DNA of 64,000 nucleotides, taken from the NCBI GenBank assembly GCA_022573285.1, contig JACZUF010000002.1, forward strand, positions 62,001 to 126,000, written 5' to 3'. The notes below the pieces were generated by a model. That model saw nothing but the letters and a program-made list of their open reading frames with translations, did not search any database and was not told where the DNA came from. A program made the position numbers and the translations under genes. This stretch comes from Chloroflexota bacterium. Its GTDB lineage: Bacteria > Chloroflexota > Dehalococcoidia > Lucifugimonadales > UBA3495. Of the stretch, positions 1 through 7,905 are shown in pieces (within the stretch, counting starts at the first letter, position 1; each line of letters begins with the position of its first letter).

Positions 1-27
1 TCTTGCGGACGCTAACGGCTGAAAGCT

Positions 28-1587
28 CTATTGGGACTTTAGCGCCCGGCCCGGCAGCGCTCCGGTATGGGTACCATTATCGATGACCAGCTTGCCATTA
101 ACAATGACGTAGTCGATGCCCACCGGGTATTGTTTGGGGTCGTCGAAGGTGGCTTTGGCCTCCACCGTGTCCGGGTTGAATACCACCACGTCGGCCTTCA
201 TGCCGTCCCTCAGGATGCCCCGGTCCTGCAGTCCCAACCGCTGGGCGGGCAGGGCGGTCATCTTGCGGACCGCTTCCTCCATCCGGAAAAGGCCCTCCTC
301 CCGGGCGAACTGGCCCAGTACATAAGGAAAGGTGCCGAACGTCCGGGGGTTGGGCATCTCGCCGGTCAAAACCCCGTCGGAGCCGACCATGTGGGCGGGG
401 TGGCGGACGATGGTGCGTATGTTCTCCGGGTTTCCGGTCCGGGCCACAAAGCCCACTTCCAAGTTCTCCTCAATCAGCAGGTCGCAGATGGCGTCCACCA
501 TCTTCTTGCTCTGGAAGGCGGCCAGGTCGGTGAGAGACCGGCCCTCCCATTCCTTGTTCTTGTCCGATCCGACGTGGCTGAATATGTAGTCGTCCAGGGT
601 CCGGCCCCACATGGGGTTCACCGAGTCGCCGATCCGCTCGCGGACGGCCGGGTCCTTGATCCGCTCCAACATTACCGCGGGCCCCCCGGCGTGGACCCAA
701 TAGGGCAGCAGGGAATGCAATATGGTGCTGGCGGCCGCATAGGGATATTGGTCGAAGGTCACATCGACTCCGGCGTTCCGTCCCTCGTCCACCAGGTCGA
801 TCATCTGCTGTCCCATGCCGTCGACGGGGCTGTGAAAGTGGGAAATGTGTACCGGCACGCCGCTCCGTTGGCCGATCTCAACGGCCTCTCGGAACGGATC
901 AAGCAGTTGGTCGCCTTTGGTGTAGCGGGCGTGAGTCATGTAGAACCCGCCCAGGTCCGATATCGCTTCACAGATCGCCACCAACTCGCCGGTGTCGCTG
1001 TAGGCGCCGGGAGGATAGGTCAGACCGGTGGCGAACCCAAAGGCCCCGTCCTCCATGCCCTGACGGGCCAATTCCTGCATCCGGGCCAGCTCCGGCGGTG
1101 TGGGCGCCCGGTCCTCCCAGCCCATGGCCTCGATGCGGATGGCGGCGTGGGGCACCATGAACGCCACGTTGCAGGCGGCGCGGCCGTCCAGAAGATCCAG
1201 GAACTCCTTAACCGAGCTCCAGCGGGCGTCCGGCGGCGGAGTCCCGTTTATGGCGGCCAGAAAGGTGATTAGCTGCTCCAACTTTGGGGAGGAGATGGGG
1301 GCGTAGGACAGCCCGTCCATGCCGATGGCCTCGGTGGTCACACCCTGCCTCACCTTGGCCTGGTGCTCGGGCTCGGTCATGAGTTTGAGCTCAGAGTGGG
1401 AGTGCATGTCGATGAACCCGGGACAGACCACCGAGCCCGCAACGTCGATGACTCGCCCGGCCTGGACCTGGGAAGTGTCTCCTCGGACCACGGTGACGGT
1501 GTCCCCGGTTATCCCCAGACTGGCCCGGAACCAAGTCTGGCCGGTGCCGTCGACGATTCGGCCATTTCTAAGCAACAGGTCAAACAT
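28..1587 (-). CDS. N-acyl-D-amino-acid deacylase (D-aminoacylase-like amidohydrolase)
   Basis: A protein of about 519 residues of the metal-dependent amidohydrolase superfamily, probably cytoplasmic, hydrolysing N-acyl-D-amino acids or a related amide. Visible features are the amidohydrolase start LLLRNGRIVDGTG, the metal-binding HSH motif near residues 62-64 (FIDMHSHSE), the later histidine strands THAR and HISHFH, the GSDG motif carrying the catalytic aspartate, and the C-terminal GMKADVVVFN strand of the small composite domain. I placed the start at the internal ATG at 1587 because GGGGAGAG lies just upstream of it; a longer ATG at 1611 exists but has no comparable ribosome site. Length fits the family. 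Substrate cannot be read from sequence: dihydropyrimidinase-like or other N-acyl substrates remain possible. Confidence 0.88.
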   Translation of the reverse strand: MFDLLLRNGRIVDGTGQTWFRASLGITGDTVTVVRGDTSQVQAGRVIDVAGSVVCPGFIDMHSHSELKLMTEPEHQAKVRQGVTTEAIGMDGLSYAPISSPKLEQLITFLAAINGTPPPDARWSSVKEFLDLLDGRAACNVAFMVPHAAIRIEAMGWEDRAPTPPELARMQELARQGMEDGAFGFATGLTYPPGAYSDTGELVAICEAISDLGGFYMTHARYTKGDQLLDPFREAVEIGQRSGVPVHISHFHSPVDGMGQQMIDLVDEGRNAGVDVTFDQYPYAAASTILHSLLPYWVHAGGPAVMLERIKDPAVRERIGDSVNPMWGRTLDDYIFSHVGSDKNKEWEGRSLTDLAAFQSKKMVDAICDLLIEENLEVGFVARTGNPENIRTIVRHPAHMVGSDGVLTGEMPNPRTFGTFPYVLGQFAREEGLFRMEEAVRKMTALPAQRLGLQDRGILRDGMKADVVVFNPDTVEAKATFDDPKQYPVGIDYVIVNGKLVIDNGTHTGALPGRALKSQ

Positions 1588-1808
1588 GGTCTCTCCCCAA
1601 TAATTGTCCAACGTGAATTAGCTGATGCGATGAACGGGGTCTCGTTATCCAAAGCGACCCTAAAGTACCACAAAGAGCGGAACCCAGGGCCTCCCGGCAT
1701 GGCCGAAAAACCTTGCCAGTGGCCGGGGTTGCAGATAACATTGGGAAAATCCGGCTCCAGACCATCCCATTCTATGTACGCCGATTCTCTATCAAATGGA
1801 GGCTAAAC

Positions 1809-2216
1809 ATGGGGACCGTTGGCATCGACCACCTGGCAATGCCCACCGCCAACGCAGAACGGCTCATCGCGTTCTACAAGAAACTGGGTTTCGAGATCAA
1901 TGACGAGGAGGAATGGAGGGCCGGCAAAGCCAACATCTTTTCGATACAGATCGGAGACTCGAAGATCAACGTGCACCCAGAGGGCTTCACCGCCAGCCTG
2001 CGCGGCGACACCGCCCTCCCCGGTTCCGCCGACATCTGCTTCGTTTGGGACGGCACGGCCGAGGAGTGCCAGAAGATGCTGGCTGATGCCGGGGTCGAAA
2101 TAATACGCGGGCCAGGGACCCGCAAGGGCGCCCGCGCCAGGGGATCGTTGCCCGCCGTCAGCATGTACGCCCGGGACCCCGACCACAACCTCCTGGAGTG
2201 GATGGTCTACCTCTAA
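1809..2216 (+). CDS. VOC (glyoxalase/bleomycin-resistance/dioxygenase) family protein
   Basis: A 135-residue vicinal-oxygen-chelate fold protein. It begins GIDHLAMPTAN, the first beta-alpha-beta-beta-beta metal-ligand strand, and ends with YARDPDHNLLEWMVYL, where the terminal glutamate is the usual last metal ligand. One VOC unit consists of two such modules, which fits this length. The start at 1809 follows GGAGG, whereas an upstream in-frame extension to 1713 has no family resemblance. Members include glyoxalase I, methylmalonyl-CoA epimerase, fosfomycin-resistance enzymes and ring-cleavage dioxygenases, and I cannot choose among them. It is divergent from the amidohydrolase at 28-1587 and probably monocistronic. 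Confidence 0.85.
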   Translation: MGTVGIDHLAMPTANAERLIAFYKKLGFEINDEEEWRAGKANIFSIQIGDSKINVHPEGFTASLRGDTALPGSADICFVWDGTAEECQKMLADAGVEIIRGPGTRKGARARGSLPAVSMYARDPDHNLLEWMVYL

Positions 2217-2727
2217 TAAAGTAATTAGGGCGGTTTGCCACGTACCTATGGAAACCCCTGGGGTGCTTGCGGAACCCTTAGCCAATCCTTTGGACGTAAG
2301 ATAGGCGTTTCCAAGGCTGAATCGGCGTTAACCGGCGCAGATATCGATGTCTGGCTCCGTTTCCGCCGCACTTGTACCTCCAGCCAGGTATGGCCACGGA
2401 AAAGGCGCGGTGACTTCCGAGACCGCGCTTTTTGTGGGCCAGACACCGGACGCTCAACGGTATCCCCTCCGCGCTTTCCTTGGGCGGTATTTTCTCCAAA
2501 TATTGCCGGGATATAGTGTTGGTTGTGGGGCCGCTCCGTTGTATCCTAAGGGGGTGGGTATCCTGGATCTAAGCCGCCAGGAATGTTACCCAAATGGGCC
2601 TGCGGCCCTACCGGTAAGCCTACCCGTCAAGATAGACCCTTTTCGTTTCAATTATGTCTACCAAGTTATGTAATCAGCAAGCAATGCAGATTATGTATAC
2701 GAAACGGAGGGGATACGCTGGCGATAT
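2217..2727. other. Gene-free interval before the tubulin-like unit
   Basis: About 500 bases in which the open frames are short and resemble no protein. No hairpin terminator is visible after the VOC gene. The second half becomes AT-rich towards the promoter at 2728. I see nothing else that can be supported here. Confidence 0.6.
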
Positions 2728-2755
2728 TTGACAACAAGGCGGCAGCCATTATAAA
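2728..2755 (+). promoter_or_regulatory. Sigma70-like promoter of the tubulin-like operon
   Basis: A perfect TTGACA at 2728-2733 is followed after 16 bases by TATAAA at 2750-2755, in a locally AT-rich patch. Transcription would begin near 2762, leaving a leader of about 90 bases before the ATG at 2852. The match to consensus is one of the best in the window. Confidence 0.6.
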
Positions 2756-2851
2756 TTATGATACTGTACTACCCTACCCTTATTATGGGTATCCTTATAT
2801 CCGGCACACATACTACCGGCACGTTGGGGTGTGTGGGGAGCAGGAGGTTTA

Positions 2852-3889
2852 ATGGTTTCACCATCCCTTAGGGATGCGGCGTTGCCGCGCACGGGGTCCA
2901 ACAAGACGGTGAACCGCATCGCATCGCCTTCCGTAATTATCGGCCTCGGGTCTACCAGTTGTCAGATTGCCAGGAGGCTGGACGAAGTGTCCGCGGCATG
3001 GAGCTTCTCCGACCGAAAGAGTCTTGGCTTCCTCTATATGGACACCCGAGAGGCGACCAGGGGAGAGATCTCCCGGTCATCCCGGTTTATCCCGCTGACC
3101 CTGCCCCACTTCTCGAATCTGCGTGACATGCGTCCGTGGATCACGGAGTGTGTGCCCGAGCTGAAAAACCTCAGCCTGTCCCGGGAGGGGGCGCTGGGGA
3201 CCTTGGCCAACGCCGGAGTAGCCGCGAGGTTCAATTACGGCAATCTGCGCGGCCATATCGACGCCACCATTGAGCAGGTCTGCCCCTATTATGAGGGCGT
3301 GACCTACCTCAGAATCCATGTGATCTGTTTCCTGGGCGGCGGGACTGTGGGAGCCCTGCCCGTACTGCTAGCAGCGCTGTCCGAGTCCCGCGGCACTTCC
3401 TACAACTTCAGCGTGGTGCTCCACCTGGTATTGCCGCAGCGTGGCATGTCCCGGGACCCGGAGACCACCTTCCCACTGCAGCTTAGGAACACCTACTCAA
3501 CCCTGCAATTCCTCCGCGCCGCCACCGGTGTTGAGGTCGGGAAGGGCGAGCACACCGGGAAAGACAGCTACAGCATCACGGTTTATCCGGACAAGATCAT
3601 CAATGCTATTGGACCCCACTTCGATGTGGCATTGCTGCACCGCTCACCCAAGGATTCTTTGCCGGTACAGCGGGTCCACGTGGCACGGATACTCGAGGAC
3701 CTGGTGGCCGACGCCTGGGGCACCGGTCAAGACTGGTGGGCCCGGTACCACGAAACGATGCGCGAGGCCAACAACAGCGTCGACGCACGGTTCGGTTCCA
3801 TAAGTTCCCGTGAGGTCGGTTTGTTGGAAGGGTTCTTTGTACAGACGGCCAAACAATACCTGCAAAACCTTTGGCGGACCCGGCTGTAG
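2852..3889 (+). CDS. Divergent bacterial tubulin-like (Tubulin_2-type) protein
   Basis: A 345-residue protein that I assign tentatively to the tubulin-like Tubulin_2 group of large FtsZ/tubulin-related proteins. Seen: a nucleotide-fold start SVIIGLGSTSCQIARRL (about residues 28-43), a glycine-rich tubulin-signature-like loop FLGGGTVGALPVLLAAL (about 160-176), and an NTYSTLQFLRA helix resembling the NAYAALKEL helix that follows the signature in that group. The usual GGGTGSG loop is altered to GGGTVGA, so GTP binding may be weakened or lost. ATG at 2852 is preceded by AGGAGG with 4-base spacing. It is followed 11 bases later by an equally unusual partner gene, and the two probably form one operon with the promoter at 2728. 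Family assignment is from memory of the motif pattern. Confidence 0.5.
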   Translation: MVSPSLRDAALPRTGSNKTVNRIASPSVIIGLGSTSCQIARRLDEVSAAWSFSDRKSLGFLYMDTREATRGEISRSSRFIPLTLPHFSNLRDMRPWITECVPELKNLSLSREGALGTLANAGVAARFNYGNLRGHIDATIEQVCPYYEGVTYLRIHVICFLGGGTVGALPVLLAALSESRGTSYNFSVVLHLVLPQRGMSRDPETTFPLQLRNTYSTLQFLRAATGVEVGKGEHTGKDSYSITVYPDKIINAIGPHFDVALLHRSPKDSLPVQRVHVARILEDLVADAWGTGQDWWARYHETMREANNSVDARFGSISSREVGLLEGFFVQTAKQYLQNLWRTRL

Positions 3890-3900
3890 GGAGGAGAGGA

Positions 3901-5454
3901 ATGGCCAAGTTTAGTTTCAAAAGAAAGCGGCTTTCGTTCAACGAGATGACCAACCGGGTCCCCATGTCGGTGGACCCGCTGGACTTCCTGCAGGCCGGCC
4001 GCGTCGGCACCGGCTCCAGGGACGCGTACGCGCAGATCCATGGAACTATCCACGCCGTTCTGGGCGAGGTCCAGCGGTCGATCAACTCCCTGTTCGAACG
4101 GCTGCGGCCCGACGGCAACATCAGCGACCGGATGGTGCTGGAGGCCAACGCTGAACTGCGCGCCGAATTGGCCCGCGCCAATACCTATGCCGACGTCAAG
4201 CGAGATGAGATGCTTGCCACCGTCAGCAGCAGGCTGGAGAACCTGTTTATCCAGCGCTTGGTGATCGCCGCCGACCAGGAGACGCCGATACGCCGGTGGT
4301 CGGCCCTGGCCGACCGGGCCATTCGCCGGGACCTGCCCTCGGTCTCAGAGCCTTCCCACGACGATCTGGACGTCTCCCCCAACGAACGCAAAAAGCGGCT
4401 GGCCAAATGGCAGGGTGAGACCGACGAATACTTGGAGACTGTATGCCTCAATCACGTGGGAGAGGTCATTAACGGTCTTCTGGAAGAACTCAGCGAGTAC
4501 TCTGCCAGTTGGATGCAGTTGGTCACGGAGCTAAAGCGACATTCCAATTCCGGCGGCCGGCTCCACCAAGAGGTTACCGACGCCGAATTTTGGACCTTCG
4601 ACAGCGACGACCCCACGGTGAAGAACCTGTTGACCGGCGACCAGGCCCAAGATATCGCCATGCGTATCCTGACCCGGTTCCAGCTCAGCAACCAAGACTT
4701 GATTGAGATCTCCGCTGCGGTCCACGAATCTCTGGCAGGTAGGCCAGTCTTCGGGACCAATAGGGTTGAATCCCAGGAAATGGTGGACCTATTGGCTCTG
4801 GCAACCGCCCATAAAATTCAGAATTCGGTCTCCATCGACACCGGATTCCTTTCACTCATATCCAACGGCGCCCGGTTCGGCGAAGAATTGGGCGAGCTGC
4901 TGGTCGATATGCACATGGGCGCAACCGCGATGGAAGAGAAGATGTGGCGTGTTGGCGAGATTCGCGTCGGTCACGTCGACTCGGCCTCCGGCGTCGGCAT
5001 CACGGCTTCCAACCTCCACGACTCGGTCCTTCGGGGCTTGGGCGGGGGGCGGAAGTTCGCCGCGGTGGAAGGCCATCCCGGTGACAACCACCGGTTCGAG
5101 GTCCAGATGTCCACCGTTGGAGCGCCCATCTCCGACCTGGCCATCTTCCGAGACATGGTCAACGCCTGGTATTCCTGGCACTTCGAGGACGTCCGCGGCG
5201 CCAACGGGGATTCTCCGGGTTGGCTGGCCACGGCCAACAAAGAGTCGTGGAAACTTTACCCGGACATCGGCGAGACGACCGGGGTAAGGCGGGCCATCAT
5301 CGAATTGATCGATGACGACCTGAAGAACCTATGGAACGGCCAGGATGACATCGCCACCCGGTTGACCAACGGTCAATTCTCCGACGGTGACTTGCTGAAC
5401 GGCGTGCTCAGCCCCAAAGACAAGATTCTGAACACGTCGGACTCGGAATCCTAG
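3901..5454 (+). CDS. Helical partner protein of the tubulin-like gene, unknown function
   Basis: A 517-residue mostly helical, charged, soluble protein with no signal peptide and no catalytic motif I recognise. Long amphipathic helices run through residues 40-230, for example around SLFERLRPDGNISDRMVLEA. The C-terminal part (about 330-450) is more globular and glycine-rich. It starts 11 bases after the tubulin-like gene behind a GGAGGAGAGG ribosome site and ends before a strong bidirectional terminator, so the two genes form a closed unit. Full-length Tubulin_2 proteins are much longer than the upstream gene alone; this protein could be the detached C-terminal half of such a protein. That is inference from size and order, not from residue matches. 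Confidence 0.6.
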   Translation: MAKFSFKRKRLSFNEMTNRVPMSVDPLDFLQAGRVGTGSRDAYAQIHGTIHAVLGEVQRSINSLFERLRPDGNISDRMVLEANAELRAELARANTYADVKRDEMLATVSSRLENLFIQRLVIAADQETPIRRWSALADRAIRRDLPSVSEPSHDDLDVSPNERKKRLAKWQGETDEYLETVCLNHVGEVINGLLEELSEYSASWMQLVTELKRHSNSGGRLHQEVTDAEFWTFDSDDPTVKNLLTGDQAQDIAMRILTRFQLSNQDLIEISAAVHESLAGRPVFGTNRVESQEMVDLLALATAHKIQNSVSIDTGFLSLISNGARFGEELGELLVDMHMGATAMEEKMWRVGEIRVGHVDSASGVGITASNLHDSVLRGLGGGRKFAAVEGHPGDNHRFEVQMSTVGAPISDLAIFRDMVNAWYSWHFEDVRGANGDSPGWLATANKESWKLYPDIGETTGVRRAIIELIDDDLKNLWNGQDDIATRLTNGQFSDGDLLNGVLSPKDKILNTSDSES

Positions 5455-5480
5455 CCTCCCACACGGGTTGAACGGCTACC

Positions 5481-5524
5481 AAAAAAGACCGGCGCTCCAT
5501 GACTGGAGCGCCGGTCTTTTTTAC
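5481..5524. terminator. Bidirectional intrinsic terminator
   Basis: A 13-bp perfect stem (GACCGGCGCTCCA pairing with TGGAGCGCCGGTC) around a TGAC loop, with six A before and six T after. It lies between convergent genes (the tubulin-like operon and the gene ending at 5654) and can serve both strands. Confidence 0.9.
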
Positions 5525-5653
5525 CTCTGAGTCGGGCCGGTTGGGCGGGGTTAACTAGTTGAATTGGGCGCCTTGAGAAGGGTGCTCGGGCGCATCAACA
5601 TTGGGCAGCCGTCAATGCGCCCAAGGGCCGTCCGCCCAACTCTATGTCTGCGA

Positions 5654-6601
5654 TCACTCTTCTGGATGGGTCGATATGAAGCGGGCCGCCTTGGCCACGT
5701 CGATGTCGGCCCTGATCTCGACGCCGGCCATTTCCTCTTGCAAACGGACGATGACCGTGCTGTCATGGTTGCCCCAGCCCCGGTTCATGGCCTGTATCGC
5801 CAACTGCTCCGCCAGGTTGGCCACCGGCATGGGTACGTCGAACTCTTTGGCGAGTTCGGTGGCCAGGCCGATGTCCTTCCGGGCCAGGCTCAGGGCGAAA
5901 CCGGCGGGCTCGTATTCTCCCTTGAACACGGTCCTGACGAATCCCTCGTGCAGAACGTTCATCCGGCCCAGAGAACCCCGGCGGATGCACTGCCACAGCG
6001 CCTCCGTGTCGACGCCGGCCTTCACACCCAAGGTCATGCCCTCGGCGATGGCCTGGCGGACGCCGTGGCCAATCATGTTGTGGACCAATTTGGCCACCGA
6101 ACCCGCCCCGATCGCTCCGGCGTAGAAGACCTTGTCGCCGAAGGCCTCCAACAGGGGCTTGACCCGCTCGAACACCTCTTTGTCGCCGCCGACCATCACC
6201 GCCAGGTTACGGCTCTGGGCTCCGGTTTTACCACCGCTCACCGGGGCGTCCAACACGTGGACCCCCTTCTCCCGGAACTTGGGCTCAATCTCGCGGATCA
6301 GGGTCGGCCTGCTGGTGGAGAGGTCGATGTACACTGAGCCGGGCTTGGCGCCCTGGAGCACGCCCTCCAGACCAATGGCGACCGCCTCGACCTCCTTGGG
6401 TCCCGGCAGCGAGGTCAGGGTTATGTCGCATTGGCTGGACACGTCGGCCGGTGAGCCGGCCAAGCGGGCCCCGGCCTCCAAGAACGGCCTGGTGGCGCCT
6501 TCATTGATGTCGTGAACGACCATCGGGTATCCGGCCTTCTGAATGTTGCCCGCCATGCCCCCGCCCATGTTGCCCAGCCCGATAAATCCTACGGTTTCCA
6601 T
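5654..6601 (-). CDS. NAD(P)-dependent beta-hydroxyacid dehydrogenase (3-hydroxyisobutyrate dehydrogenase family)
   Basis: A 315-residue cytoplasmic oxidoreductase that should oxidise a beta-hydroxyacid, or reduce the semialdehyde, with NAD(P). Seen: the N-terminal Rossmann motif GFIGLGNMGGGMAGN (GxGxxG at residues 8-13), the substrate-binding DAPVSGG motif (118-124), and the catalytic-lysine helix GAGSVAKLVHNMI with Lys near 171. Length is normal for the family. The start is supported by AAGGAGA upstream. It is convergent with the tubulin-like operon and shares its terminator. Related members act on 3-hydroxyisobutyrate, tartronate semialdehyde or 6-phosphogluconate; the true substrate is undetermined. 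Confidence 0.87.
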   Translation of the reverse strand: METVGFIGLGNMGGGMAGNIQKAGYPMVVHDINEGATRPFLEAGARLAGSPADVSSQCDITLTSLPGPKEVEAVAIGLEGVLQGAKPGSVYIDLSTSRPTLIREIEPKFREKGVHVLDAPVSGGKTGAQSRNLAVMVGGDKEVFERVKPLLEAFGDKVFYAGAIGAGSVAKLVHNMIGHGVRQAIAEGMTLGVKAGVDTEALWQCIRRGSLGRMNVLHEGFVRTVFKGEYEPAGFALSLARKDIGLATELAKEFDVPMPVANLAEQLAIQAMNRGWGNHDSTVIVRLQEEMAGVEIRADIDVAKAARFISTHPEE

Positions 6602-7026
6602 CTGAGTCTCCTTTGGTCTCCAAAATCCGCTATTGACGATGCCTGACAGCCCCGGGGCCTATAGCGCGCTTCGCGCCCGCGCCGGCCCTACCGTGGGTGT
6701 TGAGGCGGATTATATACTCGGCGCAATTCACACACCACCGGACACCACCGAAGGGCAAGCCCGGTCATTTGGGATATACCCTCGGCAGTCCAACCCCAAG
6801 CGGCCTTGAGCCAGCCTTTAGGGCCGATCGGCCCCTCGATTTTGGGTGCGAAGGCCCGTAGGGGCACGGTCCCGATGGAATCGGGATGCCCCTACGTGTT
6901 GGGCCGGACGACCATTCATGTGCCGGATACCACCCGATGTCACCGGGGCCGTTCCCTTTTTGTGCCGGTGGTCCATTTGGGCTACACTCTCTGCTGATTC
7001 CCCAAACGTGACCTTCGAGGTGTACC
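6602..7026. other. Intergenic interval with one palindromic repeat
   Basis: Divergent spacer of 425 bases with no convincing gene. It holds one copy of the GTAGGGGCA-type palindrome at 6858-6895. A possible -10 (TACACT, near 6986) precedes the aldolase start at 7027. Confidence 0.6.
6858..6895. repeat. GTAGGGGCA palindromic repeat, long-arm copy 1
   Basis: Arms GTAGGGGCA and TGCCCCTAC enclose an inner palindrome containing CCCGATGGAATCGGG. It belongs to a family with five further copies in this window (32164, 32611, 33467, 35652, 44235), all intergenic. Confidence 0.8.
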
Positions 7027-7833
7027 GTGCTTTTCCCCACCGTGGAAACCGACCGGCTATTGGCCAACTTGAAGAGCGGCAAGCCTTCGCTCTGCGCCTA
7101 CGTCTTCAGCCACCCGAACATGGTGGAGGTGGCCGGCATCGCGGGCATCGACTGCTTCATGGCCGACATGATGTTCACCGCCCACGACTGGGACAACATC
7201 GCCCATCTGGTCCGCGCCGCCCGGGGCACCGGCATCTCACCCATGATCCGGGTGCAGGCCTTTCCCTGGGCGGATGGGACGGACCGGCGCACGATTTCCG
7301 ACGCGGCGCGGGCCCTGGCCCTGGGAGCCACCGCAGTCACGGTGTCCGTCGGGTCCAAGGAGGAAGTGCAGGACCTGATGATGTTGCGGGACGATTGGCA
7401 CCGCCAGATCCACCTGCGCCGGTTCTGGAGCGCCGAGGAATTCCCCGAATACGCCGCCAAGATCCGCGAAGGGACGCTGATCGTGCCCACCGTGGAGAGC
7501 GAGGGCGCCCTGAACGATCTGGATGAGATCCTGGCCATCGACGGGGTACGTCTGGTCTGGCTGGCGGCCGGGGACGTGACCAAGATTTTGGGCGTGCCGT
7601 TCAAGTACGAAGACCCCAAGGTGATGCGGCTGCTGGAAGGAGCGGTGAAGACCGCCGAGAGCCACGGGGCGGCCATCATGTACAACATGGGCCTGGACTC
7701 GCCCGACTTCGACTCCATGGCCGCCAGCGCCAAGCGGTTGTTCGAAATGGGTGTGCGGGTGGTGGGCCTGGGCGCGATGGAGTGGCACATGCAGATGGCC
7801 CTGGAGCACATCCGCAAGAATTCCATAGGATAG
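7027..7833 (+). CDS. HpcH/HpaI-type aldolase/citrate lyase family protein
   Basis: A 268-residue TIM-barrel class II (metal-dependent) aldolase of the HpcH/HpaI group, cleaving or forming 2-oxo-hydroxyacids to give pyruvate or a related enolate. Seen: the barrel start CAYVFSHPNMVEVAGIAGID, the metal-ligand glutamate strand IVPTVESEGAL near residue 160, and the second acidic ligand in LVWLAAGDVTKILG. The first-strand DxEH motif of many members is replaced by ADMMFTAHDW, so substrate or metal geometry may differ. The start codon is GTG with a weak GAGGTG upstream. A second, more canonical paralogue lies at 32664-33446. Confidence 0.8.
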   Translation: MLFPTVETDRLLANLKSGKPSLCAYVFSHPNMVEVAGIAGIDCFMADMMFTAHDWDNIAHLVRAARGTGISPMIRVQAFPWADGTDRRTISDAARALALGATAVTVSVGSKEEVQDLMMLRDDWHRQIHLRRFWSAEEFPEYAAKIREGTLIVPTVESEGALNDLDEILAIDGVRLVWLAAGDVTKILGVPFKYEDPKVMRLLEGAVKTAESHGAAIMYNMGLDSPDFDSMAASAKRLFEMGVRVVGLGAMEWHMQMALEHIRKNSIG

Positions 7834-7905
7834 TCGATCAAAAACCCCGGCAAGAACACGGCAAGGACACCACAAAAACATGATCGAGGAGTCGCGCCTC
7901 GGCGC

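Noticed and set aside
67-1272. A 401-residue plus-strand open frame over the amidohydrolase gene
   Set aside because: It lies entirely antisense to a gene with clear family motifs and shows only low-complexity His/Gly/Val-rich residues typical of a GC-rich shadow frame.
2583-2852. An 89-residue frame upstream of the tubulin-like gene
   Set aside because: It overlaps the promoter and leader, has no ribosome site, and its tyrosine-rich end only reflects AT-rich DNA.
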